Source: Karstenula rhodostoma CBS 690.94
Lineage: Eukaryota > Ascomycota > Dothideomycetes > Pleosporales > Didymosphaeriaceae
Reading direction: 5' to 3'
Assembly: GCA_010093485.1 (NCBI GenBank)
Contig: MU001495.1
Coordinates: 682,001-746,000, forward strand
Length of the DNA: 64,000 bases
Part shown: one piece after another, positions 42,462 to 52,431 of the stretch
Position numbering within the stretch: the first letter of the stretch is position 1
How the letters are laid out: the number at the start of each line of letters is the position of its first letter
Position numbers and translations under genes: made by a program
The notes under the pieces: generated by a model
What the model saw: only the letters and a program-made list of their open reading frames with translations
Told to the model about the DNA's origin: nothing
The model's database searches: none

Positions 42462-43413
42462 TTATAGGGAAACATGATTTCTGAAACATTGACCCAATCG
42501 CAATACAAAAAACTCTAAAGGACGCCTATAAAAGCATAGTAGTAATCTACCCCGTCTTCGTGCGAAGAACGCCTCATTATCTTCGGCTAAGGTAGTGTCG
42601 TCGATTAGTCGTTCCTTCGATTCCCTGTCCTCCTTCTTCTCCTGTTCCTCACCCAGCTTCTTCTCAAGCTCTCGCTTTTTGGCCTCCAGCTCTTGTTCTA
42701 GCCACTCCCCATATCGTGCTGTCCAGACGCGCTGAGATACCTGCTCGGGCTTCTCCTTCGGAAACTCAGTGACTGTGAGCTGCTCGGGTACCTTATCCAG
42801 GTCCAACTCCTTCACCGGCACATTTTCCACTACACCCGGAAAAAAGCAGGACCTAGTTTTGGCCCCCTTCTGGATGCTGCTGCCCTCTTCCGCGGTCACC
42901 ATGCTGGGCACAATGTTGTACCATGCTTCTCGACCGTCCTGGAACCAACCCACGCGAAGACGCTTGCGTTCGTCGTCCCAATCCAGGGGCTGGGGCTCAG
43001 TATCCGAAGACTGTGCAACCATTAACCTGCGCACAATGACTTGTAGGGACGCTGTCTTACCATGCACGCTTGCTCATGTCACTAAGATCACTTGCGGATT
43101 CGCGTATGTGTGACGTGGATCCGAGATTCTGAAGCTTACGATAAACTCCAAAGTCGGTGTGATGGAGGTGTGTCTTGACCTTCAGGTGGGGGATAGAAGT
43201 ATATAAATCAGGCTCGCTTGTATCCTGAGTGAAGGCGTGTCGAGAGTCCAACTGAAGTAAAGGTAATTTGAAACTCGGATTACGTAAAATATTTATCTTA
43301 GGTGAAGGTGGTGAGTACACTAGATTGTCGTCCAAGTTTATGATTAAACTATTAGTAAAGGCGATGTGAAACGTTTCGGACACTTTCTGGCTCGAATGCA
43401 TATACTGCGCCAC
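42462..43413 (-). CDS. Hypothetical coiled-coil protein, possible 34-nt intron
   Basis: Model: exon 1 43413-43061 and exon 2 43026-42462, 305 residues. Exon 1 gives SPKINILRNPSF, DSRHAFTQDTSEPDLYTSI and ESASDLSDMSKRAW; exon 2 continues LMVAQSSDTEPQPLDWDDERKRLRVGWF. The junction has GTAAGA and GCAG and restores frame, but 34 nt is shorter than other introns here, so a frameshift or two separate genes remain possible. The C-terminal half has EKPEQVSQRVWTARYGEWLEQELEAK and a charged coiled coil (KKRELEKKLGEEQEKKEDRE). No family recognised. Confidence 0.5.
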
Positions 43414-44239
43414 TGAGCGTTTTAAACCACTCTATACTATAGCGGGAATTTTAATTTTGAGAAATCTTAAAACATCGACTTAATGGCTAGCTCTATTGGA
43501 GTATTTAAAAGTATGTGAACTTCCGCTTGAGCTCGCATTATTCCGCGGTGCGTACTAGTCTATGTAGCCGAGCGATTGGTTCCACCGCCAAAAGCGGATT
43601 CAGGAGGGCGAAGTCCCTTCTTCTTCCTCGAAATGTCTGAAGCCGCCCAACCACGAACCACAGTAGCCCTGGTTGACCGATATCTTTGCCTTCGGCACTG
43701 CCAAAGATCCTTATGCCTTTGGGGTCAAATAGTCACCCCTGCATGTTCGCGCTGGCGTGGCTGTCGACCAATTCAGCGTTCCTACTCGAATGAACAGACT
43801 GGTTAGGACCGTCGAACTCACTGGTACAAGAGAACGTCTTGGTCGGACTTAGGCCATCAGACCATGATGATCGGAGTTTCAAGTGGAACATTGATTAAAC
43901 ACAAAAAAACCAGAGACTCCTATACCAGCACAGCAGTGATCTTCGTTTGCAATACAAATGCAATCGAGCTTTACAGGCGATAGAGAACCTCACTATGAAC
44001 ACCTAAAAAGAGAAGACACATGTAGCTTTCTTCTCAACTCCTCTAGCTCTCACTCATTGTCAACTCTTGTCTACCACTAATTGCGAGCATTCCTATCGCA
44101 AGCACCTTAGGCCCGAAGCTTCTCGCATTGCTAATCGTGCTAGAACTACTAGCGTGATGTTCGCGATATAAGAGGGCTGTCCTCCCGCTGTATCCGGCGC
44201 GCCCCCTCCACCACTGTCCCTAAATACCACCAAAAACAC
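43414..44239. other. Intergenic, no gene
   Basis: 826 bp between the coiled-coil gene and the tRNA. A 76-aa ORF at 43576 has no support. Confidence 0.45.
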
Positions 44240-44326
44240 TAGTTCAACAGGGGATCGAACCCAGGACCTTTCGCGTGCTGGTCACAAGCTTGTGAAGCGA
44301 ACGTCATACCACTAGACCATTGAACT
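44240..44326 (-). tRNA. tRNA-Val (anticodon CAC) with a 15-nt intron
   Basis: Read on the minus strand: acceptor AGTTCAA pairs perfectly with TTGAACT. T8, a D arm GTCT/TGAC (three pairs, one T-T), anticodon stem TTCGC/GCGAA, loop with CAC after TT, variable AGGTC, T arm CTGGG-TTCGATC-CCCTG (one mismatch). A box TGGTCTAGTGG and B box GGTTCGATCCC fit the Pol III consensus. An intron of about 15 nt follows A37 and contains GTG that can pair with the CAC anticodon, as in eukaryotic tRNA introns. The stem mismatches leave some doubt about full function. Confidence 0.75.
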
Positions 44327-45070
44327 TTAGATATGATTGGGTGAAATGTCAAAAACTAAGGTATCTATACCCGGAGTCCTCTAAGACTCTAAGCCAACCT
44401 CGGAAGCACGCTGTCCAAAGCTTGAACGAAGCTATTTATTAGAAATCGCGTATGCATTGTGCGCAAAAGTAGAGTGGGAGCTAGAGATAAGAGGGGCTAT
44501 GTGGGTCGCGGCTCGGCTGTATGCGTACAGCCGAAGTGCTGTCCTACTGTATCACGACCACCACTTTTCGTCCACTCAACCATCTTGAAACTGGTGATTG
44601 TATTAAGAATACATCCCACAACGAGATTCCGGGCTTCTTGTGACTTGGTATTGCTGATCAACCCCCATTCGAGTGGGTGTGAGCACCGACGATACAGGAT
44701 TTGGTCAAAATTGTGGATACTTGTACTAGAGCAAGTCACCCGAGCGAGGGTTAAAAAGAAAGGGAAAAAAGTTTCGACTGACGAGTTCCTCAAGCTATAT
44801 GTGGCCTTTATGTCGATCTGAAAACTCCCCCAGTCTCCAGAACGAAGGTGCTGCGACCATCCTACGACCAACCCCAATGATAGTAATGGACCAAATGGAG
44901 GCGCGGGACGTGTGTCGTGGAGTCCTAACTCCAATTCTCATATGTAAACAGGCACTCTACTACTATAATCGAACTCAGTACACTGGTAGGTTTTCACACC
45001 ACCCTTCACAGCGTGTAGTTGGGTGTCATGCACGATGATGTCCAATTCCTCTGCATCTGTAGGTCATGTC
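44327..45070. other. Intergenic between tRNA and tRNA-like copy
   Basis: 744 bp. ORFs of 120 and 145 aa overlap on opposite strands (44459-44934) with no domain. Not called. Confidence 0.45.
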
Positions 45071-45157
45071 AAAGCCAATGGTCTAGTGGCATGCCGTTCG
45101 CTTCACAAGCTTGTAACCAGCACGCGAAAGGTCCTGGGTTCGATCGCGGCATGTGCT
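45071..45157 (+). pseudogene. Degenerate tRNA-Val(CAC) copy
   Basis: The central 65 bases (TGGTCTAGTGGCATG ... GTCCTGGGTTCGATC) are nearly identical to the tRNA at 44240-44326, including intron, anticodon loop and A box. Acceptor (AAGCCAA against ATGTGCT) and T-arm 3' strand (GCGGC) no longer pair, and the B box ends GC instead of CC. Orientation is opposite to the intact copy. Confidence 0.65.
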
Positions 45158-45266
45158 CCACACATGCCTCCACGGAAGAGAACCTCCCTCTACTTGATCC
45201 CACATAACCACAACACTTCCCAGGTCCTCGTAGCAGCCCAACCCACAAAACTTCCACCCAGTAGAC

Positions 45267-46028
45267 TCAAACTCTCAGCCCAATATGCCCACTCCTCACA
45301 TCCCTCTCTGCTTTCTTCCAAACCGCCATCAATGACCCCACCCCCACCTCCACCACCTCCCCCGCCGGCTCAACCAACCAATGCAGCCTCCCCATCTTCT
45401 TCAAACTCTTATGGAACTTCGTAATCAGCATAGCATATACCCTCCCCTCCCCATCCATCAACACATAATTGCCGATGCCGCCCCTACTCGCCCCATGGTT
45501 CTGCGTTCCCATCTCCCAGAACAGCGTCGCGGGATGGTGATGCAGCGCCCCGCTAGCGTTTTGAACGTCGACCCGGAAAACGCGCACATTCTGCGACATG
45601 TCTGTACGCGGGACGACGGAGATGGCTGCGATACGGCCATCGCTTAGTTGGAGGGTGCTGCTGCCGAAGTCTTTCCCGAAGGAGGCCGTGGCCAGGGGTG
45701 CCGTGTCTGGGGTGCTGCCTCCTCCGCGCATGACCATTTGCCCTGCGTGGGTGCCTTCGTCCGGGAACTCGAAGACGTAGGAGGGCGCCTCGGAGTTTAG
45801 GTGCTTCACCAGCGCGACTTTTACTTTGCGCAGGTAGTTCTGCTCGAGGTAGATGTGGTGGGTTGTGTATACTTTTTTGGGGCCCATAGGGCTGGGGATG
45901 GTGGCGGGGTTGCGCTCATCGGGGGCTTCGCTGGTGGATGGGAGGGCTTGGGGTGTGTAGGGGGGAGGCGCGTCGGGGGGTAACTCCGGATCCGGAGGGC
46001 TGGCTGCTAGTTTTTCGGGGGGATCCAT
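45267..46028 (-). CDS. Hypothetical protein with PPxY motif
   Basis: 253 residues from the ATG at 46028, which begins MDPPEKLAAS; an upstream in-frame extension to 46127 is hydrophobic and less likely. The N-terminal 50 residues are proline-rich with PPPYTPQ, a PPxY motif of the kind bound by WW domains of Rsp5/Nedd4 ligases. The rest is a compact beta-rich domain: TTHHIYLEQNYLRKVKVALV, SYVFEFPDEG, GKDFGSSTLQLSDGRIAAIS, ATLFWEMGTQNHGASRGGIG, YVLMDGEGRVYAMLITKFHKS. The layout loosely recalls Tubby-C2/LURP-like folds, a guess. Single exon. Confidence 0.62.
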   Translation of the reverse strand: MDPPEKLAASPPDPELPPDAPPPYTPQALPSTSEAPDERNPATIPSPMGPKKVYTTHHIYLEQNYLRKVKVALVKHLNSEAPSYVFEFPDEGTHAGQMVMRGGGSTPDTAPLATASFGKDFGSSTLQLSDGRIAAISVVPRTDMSQNVRVFRVDVQNASGALHHHPATLFWEMGTQNHGASRGGIGNYVLMDGEGRVYAMLITKFHKSLKKMGRLHWLVEPAGEVVEVGVGSLMAVWKKAERDVRSGHIGLRV

Positions 46029-46192
46029 GGTGGGTGTGTTGATGTGGTTTTGTTGTGAGGGTATGCTTGTGTTTGCGGGACTGTGGGTTATTAGTAGACC
46101 CACAGTTAGTAGACCCACAAGGTTCACATACTTGTTTGAGGGAAAGTTGTAGGGCGTGATGACGTCCTTTAAGATTAGGTATGGGAACCACG

Positions 46193-46513
46193 TTACAGAG
46201 AGAATAACAGTACCAAGATAGGGGATTTGGGGGCGGTGTAAGATTTTAAAGCCTCATCAAGCCTAAGCTGTAGCGAATATTGATAGACTGGGAAAACGAT
46301 CCTCTCTGTTGGTACCTCATTATCATTCGAGCGTACAAATAATATTGCTGACTGCAGCGTGTAGTCGTCATGTCCAAGTTGTCCCGAATTGAAGGCCTGG
46401 CGCATCTGATTGTTGTATGGGCAAGTTTGATGATTCAATGGGGCAGAGGGCTGACCATACGCTTGAATCCCGCACCTTACATCTGTGTTTTCCGTAAGTT
46501 CGCTCTGAAACAT
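46193..46513 (-). CDS. Doubtful small hypothetical ORF
   Basis: 106 residues (MFQSELTENTDVRCGIQ ... SAILFVRSNDNEVPTERIVF ... LQLRLDEALKSY). Some protein-like character but no domain, no splice evidence. It lies between an intact gene and an AT-rich block. May be chance or a remnant. Confidence 0.3.
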   Translation of the reverse strand: MFQSELTENTDVRCGIQAYGQPSAPLNHQTCPYNNQMRQAFNSGQLGHDDYTLQSAILFVRSNDNEVPTERIVFPVYQYSLQLRLDEALKSYTAPKSPILVLLFSL

Positions 46514-47001
46514 CACCTACCATATGGCTACCAAGGCTATCATTTGCTTTGGAAGTTTTTATCGCCATGGTTCCCGCATTTGATTATGTGTTGAGTACAA
46601 CGCTATTTAAAGTCCTACATTGCATCGCTTGCTTTTCTATCTCGGAACTTTCAAAAACTGACTCGTGCAATTGATTTCAGATAGACGCCGAGCTAACGGT
46701 CCGCCTACCGTTGACCTTTGGAACCAAGTTGAATGTGCTGTTCTCTACACTGCATGACACGTATCTCCTATATCTTCACGTTATGATAAGCAGGTATCGT
46801 GAGTTATTTCACTTATCCAAATCAATTGTAGTAGAACTACCTTTCATAAAGCTTAAACGTTTAAACGCTTGCAAGTATACCCATAATGCCCTTTTTAAAA
46901 TGTGATACTTCGCGCACTTTTGCAAGTCGCAGCAAAACTCAATACAGAAACTCTGTAGAGTGCCAAAACACAAAGGTTTCAAACAAATTCCCTTTTTCTT
47001 C
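46514..47001. other. AT-rich gap with partial repeat
   Basis: 488 bp, AT-rich from about 46790. Holds the partial MITE-family copy (46906-46985) that ends right beside the 3' end of the next gene. Confidence 0.5.
46906..46985 (+). repeat. Partial copy of the MITE-like family
   Basis: Aligns in direct orientation with 36518-36596: ACTTCGCGCACTTTTGCAAG, then GCAAAACTCAATACAGAAAC, CTCTGTAGAGTGCC and AAAACACAAAGGTTTC against the corresponding blocks of the full element. Only the left half is visible; no right arm was found before the downstream gene. Confidence 0.6.
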
Positions 47002-47442
47002 TCATTGCAATGGCTTCATACTCGAAAATATATACCTCCCAATCTTCCACTTTCCACCAACCTTCTGACAGATGAAAATCTCCTGATTATGATGAAACTC
47101 CTGCGTGCCCTTCTTCAGCAAGTGTTTCGTGCCCTCGGCTGTCGTCCTCGCAAATGCCCACTCTTCATCCATCACAACAATCTCGTCGATGGTGAAATCG
47201 ATCTCAAGCTTGATGGTAGAAAAGATCCGCTCGTACGATGACTTGAGCGCTTCGAAGCCCACGGCAGGTTGAAAACCAGGAGCCATTATGACGCCATCTG
47301 AGGTGTAGATGTCTAAGAGGTCTTCCATTGAGTGCGTTGCTAGGACTTTGCCGTAGGCGTGGAGGAGTGTGGTGATCTGTTCTTGGTCGGACGACACTGA
47401 ATTTGTTAGAGGAGGACTCGAGTCCGGCGGCTGTTTACGCAC
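47002..47442 (-). CDS. SnoaL/NTF2-like domain protein, start codon unclear
   Basis: Open frame of 146 codons with a complete NTF2-like/DUF4440 fold: QEQITTLLHAYGKVLATHSMEDLLDIYTSDGVIMAPG, then AVGFEALKSSYERIF, EWAFARTTAEGTKHL, and FICQKVGGKWKIGRYIFSS at the C-terminus. Such proteins are small cone-shaped enzymes or binding proteins with varied roles. Problem: no ATG lies in frame before the domain; the 5' end is a GTG, the frame stays open to a TAA near 47520, and the first Met (about 47328) is inside the domain. GTGCGT...TTCAG (about 47442-47397) could be an intron, but no ATG exon was found for it. Lost start or missed exon. Confidence 0.6.
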   Translation of the reverse strand: MRKQPPDSSPPLTNSVSSDQEQITTLLHAYGKVLATHSMEDLLDIYTSDGVIMAPGFQPAVGFEALKSSYERIFSTIKLEIDFTIDEIVVMDEEWAFARTTAEGTKHLLKKGTQEFHHNQEIFICQKVGGKWKIGRYIFSSMKPLQ

Positions 47443-48037
47443 TCTTGTATGTCTCAGTGGAAAATCTTGTTGTGGAATGGTAATGATTTGGGCTTGCTGA
47501 TTGGTATTTGCTTAGCCGAAGATGCGGCAGAAATTGTACTGTTGAATTTGCCTTTTATTTAATATACAGACCATTTAAGTATTGCGACTTCGAAAGTGGT
47601 GCACAAAGTCAGTGTCCTTAGAGAGCGCAATCGGGCCCCCAGAGCCGGTGGGGCTTACCCCCATTCTTGCGCTGATGGTGCCGTTCTACACAACTTCAGA
47701 GCGGAGATCGTCTAAGGAACCTTTCCATTGGACCTTTCGGCTGTTGCAAATGTATAAGGAACTGATACAACAGGTGCAGAAAATCGAGAATGGCTCAAAG
47801 TGTTGAGCATCGTGAAAGGTCCGACAGCCTCGCAATGTTCATCATCCGTTTGCCACATTGGGTTAGTCTCCCGCTTAGCGCTCAACCATCAAACAAAATC
47901 TGAACATAATTCTTTGCGCTCGAACATTTTCCGGTCTACATGCACATGTAGATGATAGAGGGTTGAGATGTTCGAAGTGATACCACCTGCAATTCCCCGC
48001 TGGAACTCGGCACTAAAACACTACCATGTCTGAAACT
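47443..48037. other. Intergenic, no gene
   Basis: 595 bp between the SnoaL-like ORF and the monooxygenase 3' end. No domain-bearing ORF. Confidence 0.45.
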
Positions 48038-49408
48038 TCAACCGTCCATAGCCTTTTCCACCTCCCCAAACCACTTCCAACTCTCCGGCAGCTTCCCACT
48101 ATACCTATACTTCATCGCCTCCTCTGCATCCCCCACAACATCATACCCATAAAAAAACTCTCTAATCGGGCTACTCCACGGCTCCAATCCCTTGGGCCAA
48201 TCCACCAAATCCCCCTTGTAGAATTTCCTAATCTCCTCTGTCTTCTTCGCCACCTGATCCATCGTAAGCCACGGGTTAGTGCTACTCAGAATCTGCGTCG
48301 TCGCGCTCCTCGGCAATCTCAACTGCGTGTACAACTCCAGCCTTTTCGCGAGGTCAGCGGCACCAGGCGAGATAGTGCTGGCACCGAAGAGGACTTCCAG
48401 CGCAGCAGCGTCTTCGAGCGCCGCGCACCCGCCCTGCGCATGTGTGGGTAGCATGTGATGCACCGTATCCCCCACACACAGCATTCTCCCCTTCCAGATC
48501 CGCTTCGAAGGCGGGCGTTGCGTCACGGTGTAGACCTTCATCTGCTCCGCCGTGCGGGGTATGTGCTTTACGACGTCGTGGCAGTTCTCCAAGGCCTGAA
48601 GCACGCGCTCGTGCGTGGTATTCGCGTTCCAGTCCAGTGCGTTGATCTCTTCTACACGAGTTTCGTGGAAGACGGCGCAATTGAGCAGCGTGCTGTCGCG
48701 GCAGGGGTATGTCACCATTGTGATCCCGGCCTGGGGCTCAAAGAACGTGCAGAAGCCCGCGCCTTCGCCCTCCCACAGCTTTTTCGCATCTGGATGTTCC
48801 AGTACTTTCTCCATGGGCGCGAGCCAGCGGTACACGGACTTGCCGATCTTCTTCGTGGGGTTTTCTTCGCCAGAGATGGTCTCGAGGAAGGGGCAGCGGC
48901 ACCCGTCTGCCAGGATCCAGAGATCTTTTTCGACGGTTTGGCCAGATTGCAGCGTCACGTTGCCGTCTTCAGGTTTGACGTTTACGGCCTCTGCGCCCAG
49001 GTTGATGGTCGCGCCTTCCTTCTCCGCCAGCTCCCGTAGCCCGGAGTGCAGATCCACGCGGTGATACGCGCACATCCTTGCCCCGAATCTCTCTTCCACG
49101 CCCTCAAAGCTATCTCTGTCCTTAACCTCCAAACTCGTACCATTCACGTATCGGTATTGCTTAAAGTCAACTGGTCTGGCCTTGTCAAAGTCGAAGCCCC
49201 AGAGGCGGAGTATTCGGTTCGCGTTCGGCGTGAGTAAAATGGCAGCGCCAATCTCGCGTTTAAAGGTGGACTTTTCGTATATCTCGACATGGTGGCCTGC
49301 GCGACGAAGCGCAATGCCTGCGCTTAGGCCTGCGATGCCTGCGCCAACAATGCCTACGTTCATGGCGTTGGCGGTGCCGTTATCTGCGGGAGTGCCGTTG
49401 GCGGCCAT
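48038..49408 (-). CDS. FAD-dependent monooxygenase, salicylate-hydroxylase-like
   Basis: Group A flavoprotein hydroxylase using NAD(P)H and O2, 456 residues, single exon. Dinucleotide-binding GAGIAG at 22-27 with the following acid in VEIYEKS; a DG motif in LADGCRCPF; and the second FAD motif CVGDTVHHMLPTHAQGGCAALEDAAAL. The active-site region includes YRWLAPME and TYPCRDSTLLNC. An N-terminal tail MAANGTPADNGTANA precedes the fold; no signal or membrane segment. Fungal relatives act on salicylate, other phenolics, or tailor secondary metabolites. No backbone gene is near, so a catabolic role is more likely. Confidence 0.88.
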   Translation of the reverse strand: MAANGTPADNGTANAMNVGIVGAGIAGLSAGIALRRAGHHVEIYEKSTFKREIGAAILLTPNANRILRLWGFDFDKARPVDFKQYRYVNGTSLEVKDRDSFEGVEERFGARMCAYHRVDLHSGLRELAEKEGATINLGAEAVNVKPEDGNVTLQSGQTVEKDLWILADGCRCPFLETISGEENPTKKIGKSVYRWLAPMEKVLEHPDAKKLWEGEGAGFCTFFEPQAGITMVTYPCRDSTLLNCAVFHETRVEEINALDWNANTTHERVLQALENCHDVVKHIPRTAEQMKVYTVTQRPPSKRIWKGRMLCVGDTVHHMLPTHAQGGCAALEDAAALEVLFGASTISPGAADLAKRLELYTQLRLPRSATTQILSSTNPWLTMDQVAKKTEEIRKFYKGDLVDWPKGLEPWSSPIREFFYGYDVVGDAEEAMKYRYSGKLPESWKWFGEVEKAMDG

Positions 49409-50290
49409 GTTGTATGTTGGTGTTAAGCTCTTGGGATGCAGATGCGAAGGAAGCTTCCCAAGTGTTCCAACTTGAAGCTATACTGCAACAGGTATCGATA
49501 TACTTTGATTCGCCGCAGCGGGCTAGGTACAGCTCAAATCGCCCCCACCATGTCGCAGATTCTCCTCTCGTTGGTGTTCAGTGAGACTTCGCAATCGTGT
49601 TGCTAGAGGAGAATTAAAACCCTATACTGCCAGTAGTCTTACCAGGACTAGCGAATACACGTGCTAAAGTTGCTATCGTAGCGCTAATTGTTCGTCTGGC
49701 GCATTGTGTACGAAGATGACACCGTTCTTTGGCAGCCATCGAGTTCCTGTACTGCGGTTTGCCGTGGCTTGCAAAAGCACGCCGAGGCCCCACAAACGTT
49801 GCATGAAATCCAAGGCGTAAAACAGCAAGGCATGTGTATTAGCAACTGTGTACGTACGAAGACAGCTGATATACCGAGTGTTGTTTACAGAACATCACGT
49901 AAAGATAGGATAAGGCCGGGCTAATGTTACTAATACTGCGTTTGTGCAACCTGCAGTATTGACTCAAAGGCGTCAGAAGGAGGCAAGAAATTCCCGGGGC
50001 CTGGTATGAAATTGATCTTTACTACCAAAGAACAATACCTGTTCATATTCGTACAACTAGCCCATGTAGCCCCCCTAAAAGAATCACAATAGATCTTGGG
50101 TATCAAATAAATAGTGACCTCCGCCGCCGTACGCCCCTGCCACGTTGTCCAAGTGTAATGCCAATGTAAACGCCGCTACTGTAACGCTGTGAATAGAAAT
50201 CGCCTGGGCCGTACGTACACTCATCGGATAATGTAATAAACAAAAGTAATGCGTATACACTCGTCGGATAGTGAACGAACAAAAAGCAGT
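49409..50290. other. Intergenic with MITE-family fragment
   Basis: 882 bp. Contains a short repeat fragment at 49741-49785; no gene supported. Confidence 0.45.
49741..49785 (-). repeat. Fragment of the MITE-like family, inverted
   Basis: On the minus strand it reads GTGCTTTTGCAAGCCACGGC then AAACCGCAGTACAGGAACTC, matching the arm and adjacent core of the element at 36519 (GCTTTTGCAAGCCGCGGCAA and CGCAGTACAAGAACCC). Confidence 0.5.
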
Positions 50291-52033
50291 CTAGCTGTAC
50301 CAGCCGCCGGCTCCGACAGTTGTCTCTTCGGGAGCGCGGTGCGGTATCAGAGGCTCCTTGATATCGAATGCTTCTATCAAAGTCTGCCATGTGGCATGAT
50401 CGATCGAGAAAACGGCTTGGCGCCTTTGCACGTCCACATTCTGTTCGCGTCGTTGATCGCTGGTACGTTCTTCGGGAGCTGTAAATGCTTAGTGGTGAGC
50501 AACAACACGTAGTCAATGAACCTACCTAACAATGGGAGGCCATCTGCGTCGGTCTCTACCTTGGCCGCACCCTCACGAATCAGAAAGCTGATGTAGAAAA
50601 GGTTCTCAACCGTCTGTCCAAAGGAGTGTGGGTTGATTGCAAAATCGAACAAGGACACCGCCGCTTCCTCGTTCTGGGTTGCGCAAACGCGATGCCTTCT
50701 AAAAACGACTTCCATTTCGTCGTCGGTCGGGTCATTCGTTACCATCTCGCTCGCTTTGGTGAGGTGGTTTCTCAATCGCTCTCCGACAGTTTTGACTTGG
50801 TGTGTCAGATTCGAGCTTTCGTTGTTCTCCATCTCGGACAATTTTATCTCTTGTGGCCGTGTGGCCGGTCCTGCTGGCTGCCGTTGTGCGCGAGCGCGGC
50901 GCGTCGTGTTTCTGACGCGTTTTTGGACGGAGAGAGGCCCCAATAGAAAACTGGAAAGAGGAGGACGGCTATTCGATGGAAAACAGGCGTGCCTGCCCAA
51001 ATAGGCCCAGTCAAGCCCTTCGCCGTCGCCGTCGCCGTCACCATCACCCTCTTCGTCGGCTTCATCGATCTGCGTTGGTCGGGGCCGGCGAGAATTGGAT
51101 TGCGTATCTTCTTCGGTGCCAGGTGGCCTTCCCTCCTTCATGAAAAAGATGCATCTCGACACGAACTGGTCCAGATCGACACCGATCCCATGATTGCCCT
51201 GGTTCACGCTATTCTTCAGTTGTTTCGACGACAGGTCGGTGACCGAGGTCAAGAAGTGAGAATCCAGGACTGCATCTGCCGTCATGCGCACCTTCTCGAA
51301 CACGTGCGTTGATTGTGGAACCAGCTCGTTCAGCCGGGTGTTGTTGGGTTGGATATACTCATCGCGGTTGTCTAACCGTGTCAGCAATATTCAGTACAAT
51401 GGCGGCGATAACATTACCTTCGAGCTCACGCTGCAGGTTGCGATAGTTTGAGCGAATCTGGCGGCGCTTTCTGGGATCTTGTTGAGGGTTGTAATAACGC
51501 AGATCCGGATCGTCATCGTCATCCTCAGGCGTGGATAGGCCTGGTTCCTCTGTCTCATCGTCGCCATCATCTTCTATCTCGGCTTCGGTCGGGGTGGGTA
51601 AACCCTGCTCGAAATCGACGTCTTCTTCCGCGATGCCGTCCTCTTCTTCCTCATCGTCCCGCCCGTCTTCGTATATTTCAATACCCGCGTCTGTGCTTGC
51701 GCGCAACTCCGAAGTACTCGAATCGTACTTGCTTGTGCGTAGGCGCTTGTTCGGATTTGACGTCGAGGCCGAGTCGGGGGTGGGGAGGCGCTGGGCACGC
51801 GTTTCTGCCATCAGACCTCTCTTGGATGGCGGCGGAGGCGTGTTTTGACGCGATTCTGGTATGTCGTTCTCTTTGTCGGAAAATTGCGACAGGGTGGGGC
51901 TCATAACAGAACGCGACGAGTTTCGCGCGGTGGTGCCGCGCCCCGCGGGGGTCGGGTCGCGGTAGAGGGTGTCGACGGTTGTTGCGCGGCTTTGCAGAGG
52001 CGTGGCGGAGGTGTGCGTGTTGAGACGTGCCAT
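50291..52033 (-). CDS. NSE4: SMC5-SMC6 complex kleisin NSE4
   Basis: Non-SMC element bridging the SMC5/6 heads in DNA repair and chromosome segregation; 549 residues. Exons 52033-51418, 51371-50526, 50478-50291, with 46- and 47-nt phase-1 introns. N-terminal ~150 residues disordered and acidic (DEEEEDGIAEED). The conserved N-terminal kleisin part spans intron 1: RSNYRNLQREL then DNRDEYIQP, VRMTADAVLDSHFL and SDLSSKQLK. The C-terminal winged-helix region is clear: FDFAINPHSFGQTVENLFYISFLIREG, LPLLAPEE, then VQRRQAVFSIDHATWQTLIEAFDI and EPLIPHR. Both motif sets are diagnostic of Nse4/EID proteins. Divergent from VPS34. Confidence 0.93.
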
Positions 52034-52431
52034 TGTTTGTTGTTTGTGATTTGTGCGCGCGTCGGACGGGAGCCCGCAGCGTCGCCGTGCTGTCGTGCCG
52101 GTGTGTGTTGAGGAGGAGTGAACGAGCCGCGCGCTAGCGTGATTTGGTGTCATCAGAAATGGGAGGAGCGACCGGAGCGCGTCTGCCAAGCAAACCCACG
52201 TGTTACCGTTCTCGCGTAGCCATCCATCAGCGCGCCGTGGCTTGTGACGGTGCAACGAACATCGACGGCTTTCTGCGACTGCCATGACATGACATTCCAT
52301 GGCGCCATAGCTCGTACTGCAGTTAAATGGATAAGACAAGCGGCCGTCCTGTCTGTCTGATCAGCCCCCGAGTCTCGCACATCCAGCCATCTTCATGCGG
52401 GCGATAGCTCACATCAAGCTTCCCGCCGGCG
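52034..52431. promoter_or_regulatory. Shared divergent promoter, NSE4 / VPS34
   Basis: 398 bp between start codons; no specific element recognised. Confidence 0.5.
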
